The notes under the pieces: generated by a model
The model's database searches: none
The model's input: the letters and a program-made list of their open reading frames with translations, nothing else
What the model was told of the DNA's origin: nothing
From: Micromonospora ureilytica
GTDB taxonomy: Bacteria > Actinomycetota > Actinomycetes > Mycobacteriales > Micromonosporaceae
Direction: 5' to 3'
DNA: 64,000 nt
Assembly: GCF_015751765.1 (NCBI RefSeq)
Contig: NZ_JADOTX010000001.1
Location: 1,550,001-1,614,000 of the forward strand
Translations under genes and position numbers: made by a program
In this document: positions 9,130 to 17,071 of the stretch, one piece after another
Layout of the letters: each line of letters opens with the position of its first letter
Numbering within the stretch: position 1 is the stretch's first letter

Positions 9130-9453
9130 TCAGCGCGGCTCGTACGTCTGACAGTCCGCGATGTCCTGACCCGGGCCCACCCGGATGGACGGCGCGTGGC
9201 ACTCCAACTCGGCGTTGTGCTGGCAGTCGTCTCGCTTGCAGGCGCCGACCTGGGCGATGACCCGGTCCAGCCCGCCCTTCGCCGAGGTGTCGATGAAGGT
9301 GGCGCAACTGGCGTTCGGCTGCCCGATGGTGATGGCGAACGCGTGGCAGCCGTCGTGGTTGTAGCCGCAGTCGGTGACCGTGCACTCGTGTACGCGCGGC
9401 ATCTCCAACATGTCGGTCATGGCGATCTCGCTTCCGTCGGTGGTCACCTCCAT
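9130..9453 (-). CDS. DUF1540 domain protein, Cys-rich, iron-box regulated
   Basis: The 107-aa protein holds eight cysteines in two units: HECTVTDCGYN-DGC-ASC, then GACKRDDCQHN-LEC-ADC. The C-x5-C-x-YN layout is that of DUF1540, a small putative metal-binding family of unknown function. Start 9453 has GAGG six bases upstream; an internal ATG at 9420 is possible. An iron-box-like palindrome lies at 9498-9516, close upstream. Together with the adjacent siderophore importer this suggests a role in iron or other metal handling (inference). Confidence 0.85.
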   Translation of the reverse strand: MEVTTDGSEIAMTDMLEMPRVHECTVTDCGYNHDGCHAFAITIGQPNASCATFIDTSAKGGLDRVIAQVGACKRDDCQHNAELECHAPSIRVGPGQDIADCQTYEPR

Positions 9454-9497
9454 ACCCGACCTCGACGGGACAACTCCCTCTTTCCGGGATATTTTGC

Positions 9498-9516
9498 ATA
9501 GGCCAGCCTTGCCTAA
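9498..9516. promoter_or_regulatory. Iron-box-like palindrome upstream of DUF1540 gene
   Basis: Read on the minus strand, TTAGGCAAGGCTGGCCTAT matches 14 of 19 positions of the IdeR/DmdR consensus. It lies 45 bp upstream of the DUF1540 start codon, next to the AT-rich run likely to be the -10 region. It is weaker than the sites at 5097 and 10278. Confidence 0.6.
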
Positions 9517-9538
9517 CCGCCCACGCGGGCGGCGAGCA

Positions 9539-10270
9539 TCAGCCGGTGTGTCGGGCTCGGCAGCCGTGCGTGTGCCGAAGCAGCGCCTCGATCTGAGCGC
9601 CGAGTTGGTCCGGATGCCGCAGCGGCGTGTGGAAGTTCAGCCGGACGTCCCGGTCACCCCTACTCAGCTCCAACCGCAGCACGACACCGTGGCGGTCCAG
9701 GCGTACCGGCCGGACCTGACGAACTCCCTGGAGGTGGCGGGCGGGTATCAGTCGGCTCAGCCCTTCGACGGTGCGCGGATGGTGGTGGTCGAGGTGACAC
9801 AACAGATCGGCCTCGACGGCGGCCAGCGCGTCGGGTTGGGCGCTCGCGAACTGATCAGCGTCGATGCAGATGGTGTGGCCATCGGCTGTCAGCTCGGCGG
9901 TGGCGAGGTCCAGGACGGTCACCAGCTCCTGATCGTTTCCGGTCGAGACGGTTTCGGTCGTCAGCCAGCCGGTGAGCGTGGCGCGTCCGCGCACCCGGTC
10001 GCGTACCGGGGTGGGCGCCAGGTCGGTCACCTCGACCATCGCGACGGTATCGCGCTGGTGCGCGAGGTGCTCGGCCAGGTGGCAGTCGGTCGGTAGGTCG
10101 ACCCGCAGGCGTCCGTCGCTCGTCACGGCGTGGCGTCCGATGACGTACGCCTCGACGCCCGGGATGTGCAGGGTGAGGGAGTCGGCGGCGACGAGCATCG
10201 ATCGGATTCGGACACCCGCGTCGTCCGTGGAGTCCGCCGTGCTGGTCGAGGGCTTGCTCAAGGCGATCAT
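9539..10270 (-). CDS. DUF2470 domain protein (heme/iron-associated)
   Basis: The C-terminal 80 residues (DHHHPRTVEGLSRLI to the end) match the DUF2470 fold that also forms the C-terminal domain of heme-oxygenase-like HugZ proteins. The first 150 residues contain a split-barrel-like beta-rich region without a motif I can assign. The annotated ATG at 10270 has AGGAG directly abutting it, so a TTG at 10261, nine bases from that AGGAG, may be the true start. An iron box lies 8 bp upstream, shared with the divergent S4 gene. A role in heme or iron metabolism is an inference from domain and operator. Confidence 0.75.
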   Translation of the reverse strand: MIALSKPSTSTADSTDDAGVRIRSMLVAADSLTLHIPGVEAYVIGRHAVTSDGRLRVDLPTDCHLAEHLAHQRDTVAMVEVTDLAPTPVRDRVRGRATLTGWLTTETVSTGNDQELVTVLDLATAELTADGHTICIDADQFASAQPDALAAVEADLLCHLDHHHPRTVEGLSRLIPARHLQGVRQVRPVRLDRHGVVLRLELSRGDRDVRLNFHTPLRHPDQLGAQIEALLRHTHGCRARHTG

Positions 10271-10277
10271 CTCCTAA

Positions 10278-10296
10278 TAAGGTTAGCCTTACCTTA
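10278..10296. promoter_or_regulatory. Iron box between DUF2470 and rpsD-like genes
   Basis: The palindrome (read as TAAGGTAAGGCTAACCTTA on the minus strand) matches 16 of 19 positions of the IdeR/DmdR consensus. It sits in a 41-bp gap between divergent genes, 8 bp from the DUF2470 ATG and 16 bp from the S4 ATG. It therefore could repress both under high iron. Confidence 0.75.
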
Positions 10297-10311
10297 CTTG
10301 AGAGGCGAAGC

Positions 10312-10920
10312 ATGAATCAGACCCGTCCCAAGGTCAAGCGCTCCCGCGCCCTGGGCATCGCGCTGACCCCGAAATGCGTGCGCTACTTCGAACGCCGCCC
10401 GTTCCCACCGGGACAGCACGGCCGCGCTCGACGCACCACCAGCGACTACAAGGTCCGGCTGTTGGAGAAGCAGCGGCTCAAGGCGCAGTACGACCTGCAC
10501 GAGGGTCAGCTCCGGCGCGCGTTCGACCGGGCCGTGCGCCGGCCGGGCAAGACCGGTGAGGAGTTGATCGTCGAGCTGGAGACCCGGCTGGACGCGCTGG
10601 TGCTGCGAGCCGGTTTCGCCCGCACCATCTACCAGGCCCGTCAGGTCGTCACCCATCAACACGTCACGGTGAACGGCCGTCGTCTGGACAAGCCGTCCGC
10701 GCGGCTGCAACCCGGTGACGTCATCGAGGTGGCGGAGCGCAGTCGGGGCAAGGCGCCGTTCGTCGTCGCGGCGGCCGGGGCGCACGCCCCGGAACGTCTC
10801 GCCCCCTATCTCGACGTCAGCCTGCCCGGCCTGACCGCTCGGCTGACCCGGCTCCCGCTCCGCTCGGAGGTCCCGGTGCTCTGCGACGAGCAACTCGTCG
10901 TCGAGTACTACTCACGCTGA
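10312..10920 (+). CDS. rpsD: 30S ribosomal protein S4 paralogue
   Basis: The 202-aa product is a complete S4: an N-terminal region starting MNQTRPKVKRSRALGIALTP, then an S4 RNA-binding domain (LETRLDALVLRAGFARTIYQARQ, near residues 90-150). It resembles the stand-alone S4 found outside the ribosomal-protein operon in Streptomyces. The N-terminal part lacks the zinc-knuckle cysteines of zinc-type S4, keeping single Cys residues only. No other ribosomal genes are nearby. The adjacent iron box suggests metal-dependent expression. I infer a conditional replacement for a housekeeping S4 encoded elsewhere; that second copy is not visible here. Confidence 0.9.
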   Translation: MNQTRPKVKRSRALGIALTPKCVRYFERRPFPPGQHGRARRTTSDYKVRLLEKQRLKAQYDLHEGQLRRAFDRAVRRPGKTGEELIVELETRLDALVLRAGFARTIYQARQVVTHQHVTVNGRRLDKPSARLQPGDVIEVAERSRGKAPFVVAAAGAHAPERLAPYLDVSLPGLTARLTRLPLRSEVPVLCDEQLVVEYYSR

Positions 10921-10933
10921 CCGACCGTTCGGC

Positions 10934-10969
10934 AGGGCCCCGAGTGCAGGCGACCTGCGCCGGGGCCCT
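10934..10969. terminator. Terminator after rpsD-like gene
   Basis: Outer arms 10934-10942 and 10961-10969 (AGGGCCCCG / CGGGGCCCT) pair, with an inner GCAGG-CGA-CCTGC stem, giving a compact GC-rich hairpin 13 bp after the S4 stop codon. Confidence 0.8.
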
Positions 10970-11069
10970 CCGTGTGCGGATCGCGGCCCGAAAACCGTTA
11001 TTCGATCTCCCTCCGCACGGTCGCCCCTGACCTGCGGAGATAACGCTCTCACGGATGGTGGGAGAGTGC

Positions 11070-11176
11070 TTGACGCGCCCGTGATCCGGACGCAACGATG
11101 CATTCACATATCTCGTCCCACCACCGCCAGGCGTGATCGGCGCACGCCGTCCCTCGCACCGCGAAAGGACCCCACC
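11070..11176 (+). promoter_or_regulatory. Candidate promoter and leader of the ThuA/sugar dehydrogenase gene
   Basis: TTGACG at 11070-11075 is a good -35 hexamer, with a weak CAACGAT about 18 bp further as a -10. Upstream, CTCTCAC...GTGGGAGAG around 11046-11066 forms an imperfect inverted repeat that could be an operator. A GAAAGGA ribosome site at 11162-11168 precedes the GTG start. Confidence 0.35.
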
Positions 11177-14100
11177 GTGCGCAGATCCCTGAGATCGTGG
11201 CTCGGCCTCGCGCTGAGCGCGATCCTCGTGGCGGGCGGCATCGTCGCCTCGCCACCCACGGCCAGCGCCGCACCGTTCACCGTGCTGGTCTTCAGCAAGA
11301 CCGCCGGATTCCGGCACGGATCCATCACCCCGGGCATCGCCGCGATCCAGCAGCTCGGCGCTGCCAACGGCTTCACCGTCGAGGCCACCGAGGACGCCGC
11401 CCAGTTCACCGACGCCAACCTGGACCGGTTCGCCGCGGTGATCTGGCTCTCCACCACCGGCGACGTGCTCAACGCCGCCCAGCAGGCCGCGTTCGAGCGT
11501 TACATCACCGGCGGCGGTGGGTACGTGGGCGTGCACTCCGCCTCCGACACCGAGTACGACTGGCAGTGGTACGGGGGACTTGTCGGGGCGTACTTCGCCT
11601 CGCACCCGGCCGAGCAGAACGTCACAGTGAAGGTCGCCGACCAGGTGCACCCGTCCACCGCGACGCTGCCGCAGCGGTGGAGCCGGTTCGACGAGCTGTA
11701 CAACTACCGCACCAACCCCCGGGGCAACGCGCACGTGCTGGCCACCCTGGACGAGAGCACCTACACCGGCGGGAGCATGGGCGCCGACCACCCGATCTCC
11801 TGGTGCCAGAACTACTCCGGCGGCCGAGCCTGGTACACCGGCCTGGGTCACACCGACGCGTCGTACAGCGAGGCGAACTTCCGTCAGCACCTGCTCGGCG
11901 GCATCCGCACGGCCGCCGGCGCGGTCGACGCCGACTGCGGCCCCACCGTCACCAGCAGCTTCCAGCAGGTGGAGCTGGCCAAGGGCGCGGCCGAGACCGG
12001 TGAGCCGATGAGCCTCACCGTCCTGCCTGACCGGGGCGTGCTGCACACCTCCCGCAACGGCGTGATCCGGCACACCGACGCCGCCGGCAACACCAAGATC
12101 GCTGCCACCCTGCCGGTCTACACCGGCGACGAGGAGGGTTTGCAGGGCATCAAGGCCGACCCGAACTTCGCCACCAACCGCTGGGTGTACGCCTACTTCG
12201 CCCCACCACTGAGCACCCCCGGCGGCGGCGCGCCCGCCGAGGGCACCCCGGCCCAATTCGCCGTCTGGGACGGCGTCAACCGGCTGGCCCGGTTCACAGT
12301 CAACGCCGACAACACCATCAACCTGGCCAGCGAGACGCTGATCCTCAACGTGCCGACCAGCCGCGGCATGTGCTGCCACGTCGGCGGTGACATGGACTTC
12401 GACGCGGCCGGCAACCTCTACCTGTCCACCGGTGACGACACCAACCCGTTCGACTCGGCCGGCTTCACCCCGATCGACGAGCGGTCCGGGCGCAACCCGG
12501 CGTTCGACGCGCAGCGGACCTCGGCGAACAGCAACGACCTGCGCGGCAAGGTCCTCCGGATCAAGCCGAGCGCGGCCGGCGGCTACACCATCCCGGCCGG
12601 CAACATGTTCGCCCCGGGCACCGCGCGGACCCGCCCGGAGGTCTACGCGATGGGCTTCCGCAACCCGTTCCGGATGAGCGTGGACAAGGCCACCGGCATC
12701 GTCTACCTGGGTGATTACGGCCCCGACGCGGGCACCGCCGACCCTAACCGCGGGCCGGCCGGCAACGTGGAGTTCGCGCGGATCGACAGGCCCGGCTTCT
12801 ACGGCTGGCCGTACTGCACCGCCCGCAACGACGCCTACAACGACTACACCTTCCCGTCCGGACCGTCCGGGGCGAAGTTCAACTGCGCCGGTGGGCCGGT
12901 GAACAACTCGCCGAACAACACAGGCATCACCCAGCTGCCGCCGGCCATCTCGGCCTGGTTGCCGTACGGCGGCTCCGGCTCGCCGCCGGAGTTCACAGGT
13001 GGTGGCCTGTCGCCGATGGGCGGGCCGGTCTACCGGTACGACCCGAACAACACCTCGCCGGTGGCGTTCCCCGAGTACTACGACGGGACCTACTTCGCCG
13101 GTGAGTTCGGTCGCCGCTGGATCAAGAACATCAAGCTCGACGCGTCCGGCCAACCACTGAAGATCAACCCGTTCCCGTGGACCGGCACCCAGGTCATGGA
13201 CATGGAGTTCGGCCCGGACGGCGCGCTCTACGTGCTCGACTACGGCACCGGCTGGTTCAACGGGGACGCCAACTCGGCGCTCTACCGCATCGAGTACGCC
13301 CGCGAGGGCCGAGCACCCATCGCCAAGGTGTCGGCGACCCCGACCAGTGGCACCGCGCCGCTGACCGTGGTCTTCTCCTCGGCCGGCACCCTCGACCCGG
13401 ACGGCGACCCGTTCACCTACGCCTGGGACTTCGACAACAACGGCACCACCGACTCGACAGCCGCGAACCCGAGCTTCACGTACACCACAAACGGGACCCG
13501 AAGCCCGACGCTGACGGTCCGGGACACCACCGGCAAGACGGCCACCGCGAGCGTGGTCGTCACGGTCGGCAACAGCGCCCCGGTGGTCACCGTGAACACC
13601 CCGTTGAACGGGCAGACCTTCACCTTCGGGGACGCGGTGCCGTTCTCCGTCACCGTCACCGACGCCCAGGACGGTGCGATCAACTGCGCCCGGGTGAAGG
13701 TGAACTACGTCCTCGGCCACGACTCGCACGGCCACCAACTCGGCAGCGTGCAGGGCTGCACCGGGGTCATCCAGACCTCGGCCGACGGCGAGCACGACAC
13801 TGCGGCGAACATCTTCGGCATCATCGACGCCGAGTACACCGACCTGGGCGGGGGCGGCCAGCCGGCGCTGACCACGCACACCCAGGCGGTGCTGCAACCG
13901 CGCGTGCGCCAGGCCGAGCACTTCGGTGACTCGTCCGGCGTCCAGATCGTCGCCGGGGCGGCAGGACACGGCGGCGCGGCGGTCGGCTACGTCGACAACA
14001 ACGACTGGATCTCGTTCCGCCCCTACAACCTGACCGGCGTCCAGTCGTTCAGCGCCCGGGTCGGCGCACCGGCCGGCGGCGGCGGCACTGTGGAGTTGCG

Positions 14101-15118
14101 GGTCGACTCGCCCACCGGGCAACTGGTGGGTTCGGCGACCGTGGTGCCCACCGGCGGGTACGCCAACTTCGCCACGGTCACCGGCGGAGTCACCGCCCCG
14201 ACCGGCACCCGGACGCTGTTCCTGGTGTTCAAGGGCGCAGGGCCGTGGTTCGACATCGACGAGTTCACCCTCTCCACCAGCCCCGGCGGACCCGGGCCGG
14301 ACCCGGACCCGGATCCAGACCCGGAGCCGGGCGCCAACCTGGCCCGCGGTAAGCCGGCGCGGGCGTCCAGCTTCGAGGGCGCGTTCGTCGCGGGCAACGC
14401 GTTCGACGGCGCGGCCGGCACCCGGTGGGGCAGCGCGTTCGGCGACCCACAGTGGATCGACGTCGACCTCGGTGCCACGTACGCCATCAACCGGGTCAAG
14501 CTGACCTGGGAGGCGGCGTACGGCAGCGGATACCAGATCCAGACCTCGCCGGACGGTGTCAACTTCACCACGATCCGTACGGTGACCGGTGGCGACGGCG
14601 GGGTGGACGACCTGACCGGGCTCAGCGGGTCCGGCAGGTATATCCGGCTCCTCGGCACCACCCGGGGATCCGCCTGGGGCTACTCACTGTTCGAGTTCGA
14701 GGTGTACGGCGGCACCGGTAGCCCGACCGGCGGCAACCTGCTGCTGAACAAACCCACGTCGACGTCCAGCAACGAGGGAGCCGACGTGTCCGGCGCCCAG
14801 GCCGTCGACGGCAGCCTCACCACCCGCTGGTCGAGCACCTTCTCCGACCCACAGTGGATTCGGGTGGACCTGGGCAGCGCCACCGCGATCGGCCGGGTCA
14901 AGCTGACCTGGGAGGCGGCGTACAGCAGCGCGTACCAGATCCAGACCTCGAACGACGGCACCACCTGGACCACAGTGAAGACGGTGACCGGGGCCGACGG
15001 CGGCGTGGACGAGCACGCCGCGCTCGGCGCCAACGGCCGCTACCTGCGGATCTACGGCACCGCCCGGGGCACCGGATATGGCCACTCACTCTGGGAGTTG
15101 GAGGCGTACAGCAGCTGA
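11177..15118 (+). CDS. Secreted ThuA / PQQ-type sugar dehydrogenase / PKD / CBM6 / 2x F5/8C protein
   Basis: This 1313-aa secreted protein starts at GTG 11177, behind GAAAGGA. A signal peptide ends at ASAAP. Domains in order: ThuA-like (about 34-250), a glucose/sorbosone-dehydrogenase beta-propeller (about 260-708), PKD (about 711-795), a CBM6-like module (about 904-1034), a DPDPDPDPEP linker, and two discoidin/F5-8C-type carbohydrate-binding modules (about 1051-1180 and 1186-1312) that are near copies of each other. Such proteins are thought to oxidise or cleave sugars at the cell surface with PQQ or metal; the substrate is unknown. It is monocistronic, with a strong terminator downstream. 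Two binding modules point to insoluble polysaccharide. Confidence 0.88.
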   Translation: MRRSLRSWLGLALSAILVAGGIVASPPTASAAPFTVLVFSKTAGFRHGSITPGIAAIQQLGAANGFTVEATEDAAQFTDANLDRFAAVIWLSTTGDVLNAAQQAAFERYITGGGGYVGVHSASDTEYDWQWYGGLVGAYFASHPAEQNVTVKVADQVHPSTATLPQRWSRFDELYNYRTNPRGNAHVLATLDESTYTGGSMGADHPISWCQNYSGGRAWYTGLGHTDASYSEANFRQHLLGGIRTAAGAVDADCGPTVTSSFQQVELAKGAAETGEPMSLTVLPDRGVLHTSRNGVIRHTDAAGNTKIAATLPVYTGDEEGLQGIKADPNFATNRWVYAYFAPPLSTPGGGAPAEGTPAQFAVWDGVNRLARFTVNADNTINLASETLILNVPTSRGMCCHVGGDMDFDAAGNLYLSTGDDTNPFDSAGFTPIDERSGRNPAFDAQRTSANSNDLRGKVLRIKPSAAGGYTIPAGNMFAPGTARTRPEVYAMGFRNPFRMSVDKATGIVYLGDYGPDAGTADPNRGPAGNVEFARIDRPGFYGWPYCTARNDAYNDYTFPSGPSGAKFNCAGGPVNNSPNNTGITQLPPAISAWLPYGGSGSPPEFTGGGLSPMGGPVYRYDPNNTSPVAFPEYYDGTYFAGEFGRRWIKNIKLDASGQPLKINPFPWTGTQVMDMEFGPDGALYVLDYGTGWFNGDANSALYRIEYAREGRAPIAKVSATPTSGTAPLTVVFSSAGTLDPDGDPFTYAWDFDNNGTTDSTAANPSFTYTTNGTRSPTLTVRDTTGKTATASVVVTVGNSAPVVTVNTPLNGQTFTFGDAVPFSVTVTDAQDGAINCARVKVNYVLGHDSHGHQLGSVQGCTGVIQTSADGEHDTAANIFGIIDAEYTDLGGGGQPALTTHTQAVLQPRVRQAEHFGDSSGVQIVAGAAGHGGAAVGYVDNNDWISFRPYNLTGVQSFSARVGAPAGGGGTVELRVDSPTGQLVGSATVVPTGGYANFATVTGGVTAPTGTRTLFLVFKGAGPWFDIDEFTLSTSPGGPGPDPDPDPDPEPGANLARGKPARASSFEGAFVAGNAFDGAAGTRWGSAFGDPQWIDVDLGATYAINRVKLTWEAAYGSGYQIQTSPDGVNFTTIRTVTGGDGGVDDLTGLSGSGRYIRLLGTTRGSAWGYSLFEFEVYGGTGSPTGGNLLLNKPTSTSSNEGADVSGAQAVDGSLTTRWSSTFSDPQWIRVDLGSATAIGRVKLTWEAAYSSAYQIQTSNDGTTWTTVKTVTGADGGVDEHAALGANGRYLRIYGTARGTGYGHSLWELEAYSS

Positions 15119-15130
15119 ACCACCACCGAT

Positions 15131-15165
15131 GACGTGGCCGGCACGGGTTCCGTGCCGGCCACGTC
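15131..15165. terminator. Strong hairpin terminator
   Basis: A perfect 16-bp stem (15131-15146 with 15150-15165; core GTGGCCGGCACGG) and a 3-nt loop lie 12 bp after the stop of the large secreted protein. Confidence 0.9.
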
Positions 15166-15189
15166 CGTCGCTCGGCCCTCGCCGTCCTT

Positions 15190-15214
15190 GCATATACTGT
15201 CTATCGGTATATGC
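15190..15214. promoter_or_regulatory. PadR-type operator
   Basis: The inverted repeat GCATATAC / GTATATGC with a 9-bp spacer is perfect. It covers the expected promoter just before the PadR gene, so autoregulation is likely. It also contains a potential ATG (15211), which argues that translation really starts at 15223. Confidence 0.75.
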
Positions 15215-15222
15215 TCTCTGGC

Positions 15223-15570
15223 ATGGCTGAGGCTCCACTTCGGGAACCGACGTTCCTGGTGCTCACCGCGCTGGCGGAGGCGCCCATGCACGGGTACGCC
15301 GTCATCGAGGACGTGCTGCGCATCTCCGACGGACGGGTGCGCCTACGCGCCGGCACCCTCTACGCCGTCCTCGACCGGCTCCGCGCCGACGGCCTCATCG
15401 AGGTCGAGCGCGAAGAGGTGGTGCAGTCGCGACTGCGCCGCTACTACCGCCTCACCGCCCTGGGCGCGCGGCGGCTCACCGAAGAGGCGTCCCGCCTCCG
15501 ACACAACGCGGACGCCGCTCGCGTGCGGCTGCGCCGCAGCGGCCTACTGACCGACGGGGGAGCGGCGTGA
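15223..15570 (+). CDS. PadR family transcriptional regulator
   Basis: This 115-aa protein is a winged-helix repressor of the short PadR type: REPTFLVLTALAEAPMHGYAVIEDV, then RLRAGTLYAVLDRLRADGLIEV (the recognition helix and wing) and a dimerising C-terminal helix. I chose ATG 15223 because the earlier ATG 15211 falls inside the operator palindrome. No clear Shine-Dalgarno sequence is present, so the transcript may be nearly leaderless. It overlaps the next gene by 4 bp (GTGA), so regulator and membrane protein form one autoregulated unit. Confidence 0.88.
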   Translation: MAEAPLREPTFLVLTALAEAPMHGYAVIEDVLRISDGRVRLRAGTLYAVLDRLRADGLIEVEREEVVQSRLRRYYRLTALGARRLTEEASRLRHNADAARVRLRRSGLLTDGGAA

Positions 15571-16643
15571 GCAGCGACGATCTGGAGCGCCGCTACCGGC
15601 GGCTGCTGGCCGCGTATCCGTGGGAACACCGTCGGGTGTACGAGGACGAGATGTTGGCGGTGCTCCTCGCCGGCGCGCGGCCGGGCCAGCGGCGACCCGC
15701 CGTCGCCGACGTGCGGAATCTGGTCGGCGCCGGGTTGCGGGCGCGGCTGCGGGTGGGCGCACGGGGGTTCACCGAGCCGAGCTGGGCGGACGCGGCGACG
15801 GTGACCGGCCTGCTGGTCGCGGTCGTCCTGTTGGCCCTCGCCGGGAAGGCGCTGCTCGACCAACTCGTCCGCGCGCCGAGCATGCCGCCCGGGTTTTCGC
15901 CGAGCGGCCCGGATCTCGTCGACTGGCTGCGCGTCGCCGGCTGGGCGGGTGTCTGCGCCGCGGTGCTGGTCGGGTGGCGTTGGGTCGCCGCCGCTCTGGC
16001 CTGGGCCGGTGTGCTCGGTTGGGGTGCGCTCGTCGCCCCAGAGACGAGTGACAACCCGACGTACGTGGTGGACATGCTGCCGCAGCTCGCCCTCGCCGTG
16101 GTGGCTGCCGCCGCACTCACGGTGCCGGCGCCGCGTCGCCGAGCGGTCGCCCTGCTGGGCGTACGCCGACTGCTGGCGTTGGTGCTGGCACCGGCCGCGA
16201 TGATCGCGCTGCTGGGGGCGAACCGGGTGAACAGTCCCACCTTCGACTTCGTCGGCGAGGTGTCCTACCAGGTCTTCTACGGCATCGAGGCGAGCAGTGA
16301 GCTGGTCCTCTGGCTCTACGTCGCGGGCCTGGCAGCCGCCGCGTTGGTCATGGTTGTCGCGGTGGCCACGCTCACTCCGGTGGTACGCCGCCGGATCGTC
16401 GTCATGCTCCTGCCCGTGGCAGCCCTCGCCCTGGTGATCGACAGCGCCCTCGCCGGTTGGGTCACCTCGACCATGAACATGGGACACACCATCCCCTTGG
16501 TGCCGGCGCAGTGGGCGATGCTGGTGCTCGTCGCGCCGGTGACCTTCCTGGCCGGGGCACTGCTCGTACGACGTCGAGAGGAGACCCTGCGCATGGTCGC
16601 CCTGGGCCGGAACGCCGACCGCGAGCAGCCAGCGGGTCAGTGA
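15567..16643 (+). CDS. Multi-spanning membrane protein, PadR-linked
   Basis: The 358-aa protein starts with a short cytoplasmic region (LERRYRRLLAAYPWEHRRVYEDEMLAVLL, residues 5-33) often seen in membrane proteins encoded after PadR regulators, then carries roughly eight hydrophobic segments. I recognise no transport or enzyme motif. It is translationally coupled to the PadR gene by GTGA. By analogy with other PadR pairs it may be a stress- or drug-responsive membrane component, but this is only context-based. Confidence 0.7.
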   Translation: MSSDDLERRYRRLLAAYPWEHRRVYEDEMLAVLLAGARPGQRRPAVADVRNLVGAGLRARLRVGARGFTEPSWADAATVTGLLVAVVLLALAGKALLDQLVRAPSMPPGFSPSGPDLVDWLRVAGWAGVCAAVLVGWRWVAAALAWAGVLGWGALVAPETSDNPTYVVDMLPQLALAVVAAAALTVPAPRRRAVALLGVRRLLALVLAPAAMIALLGANRVNSPTFDFVGEVSYQVFYGIEASSELVLWLYVAGLAAAALVMVVAVATLTPVVRRRIVVMLLPVAALALVIDSALAGWVTSTMNMGHTIPLVPAQWAMLVLVAPVTFLAGALLVRRREETLRMVALGRNADREQPAGQ

Positions 16644-16656
16644 GGCGGCCGGCTGC

Positions 16657-17016
16657 TCACCCGGCGCCGGGCGGCTGTCCGTCGTCGGCGCGGAACACCG
16701 CTCGGCTCAGATAGTGCCGGGACTGTCGGTCGAAGCGCCCGAGCAGGTCACGGGCAGCAGGCGGGACAACGGAGGCGGACGGATCGCCGCCGGTGAAGGC
16801 CGACACCGCGGCGAAGTCCGTGAATGTCATGGCGGTGAGAAATTCGCTGCCCTCGGCGGGGTCCAGCTCCTGCGGGGAACGACGCAGAACCCGAAGCTCC
16901 CGGAGCCCGGCTACGCCCCGGGCGAGGATCGCGGGCGCGATGTCCTGCGTCAGCAGCCGGTCGTAGGCGTCAGCGAGAGCGGGCTCGGTCCATCCGCTCC
17001 ACAGTCGAAGAATCAT
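16657..17016 (-). CDS. ABM-fold (dimeric alpha-beta barrel) small protein
   Basis: The 119-aa sequence fits the antibiotic-biosynthesis-monooxygenase / dimeric alpha+beta barrel superfamily: MILRLWSGWTEPALADAYDRL at the N-terminus and the segment EFLTAMTFTDFAAVSAFTG in the middle. The likely role is a small cofactor-free oxygenase or binding protein; the substrate is unknown. It diverges from a MarR-type gene, and a perfect 16-bp palindrome overlaps its own start codon, so repression by that MarR protein is likely (inference). Confidence 0.7.
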   Translation of the reverse strand: MILRLWSGWTEPALADAYDRLLTQDIAPAILARGVAGLRELRVLRRSPQELDPAEGSEFLTAMTFTDFAAVSAFTGGDPSASVVPPAARDLLGRFDRQSRHYLSRAVFRADDGQPPGAG

Positions 17017-17031
17017 GACAGCATGCTGTCA
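17016..17031. promoter_or_regulatory. Palindromic MarR-type operator
   Basis: TGACAGCATGCTGTCA is a perfect 16-bp palindrome in the divergent spacer. It covers the first base of the ABM gene start codon. A half-site, AGCTGTCA, recurs at 17043-17050, and GCATGCTG recurs just before the MarR start. Confidence 0.75.
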
Positions 17032-17071
17032 ATATAGTAGTAAGCTGTCAATGTGCGTTAGCATGCTGCCG

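Noticed and set aside
10817..14122. 1101-codon open frame on the minus strand
   Set aside because: It lies opposite the ThuA/sugar dehydrogenase gene and partly the S4 gene, has low-complexity Gly/Val/Arg content, no ribosome site and no recognisable domain. It is an antisense shadow of GC-rich coding DNA.
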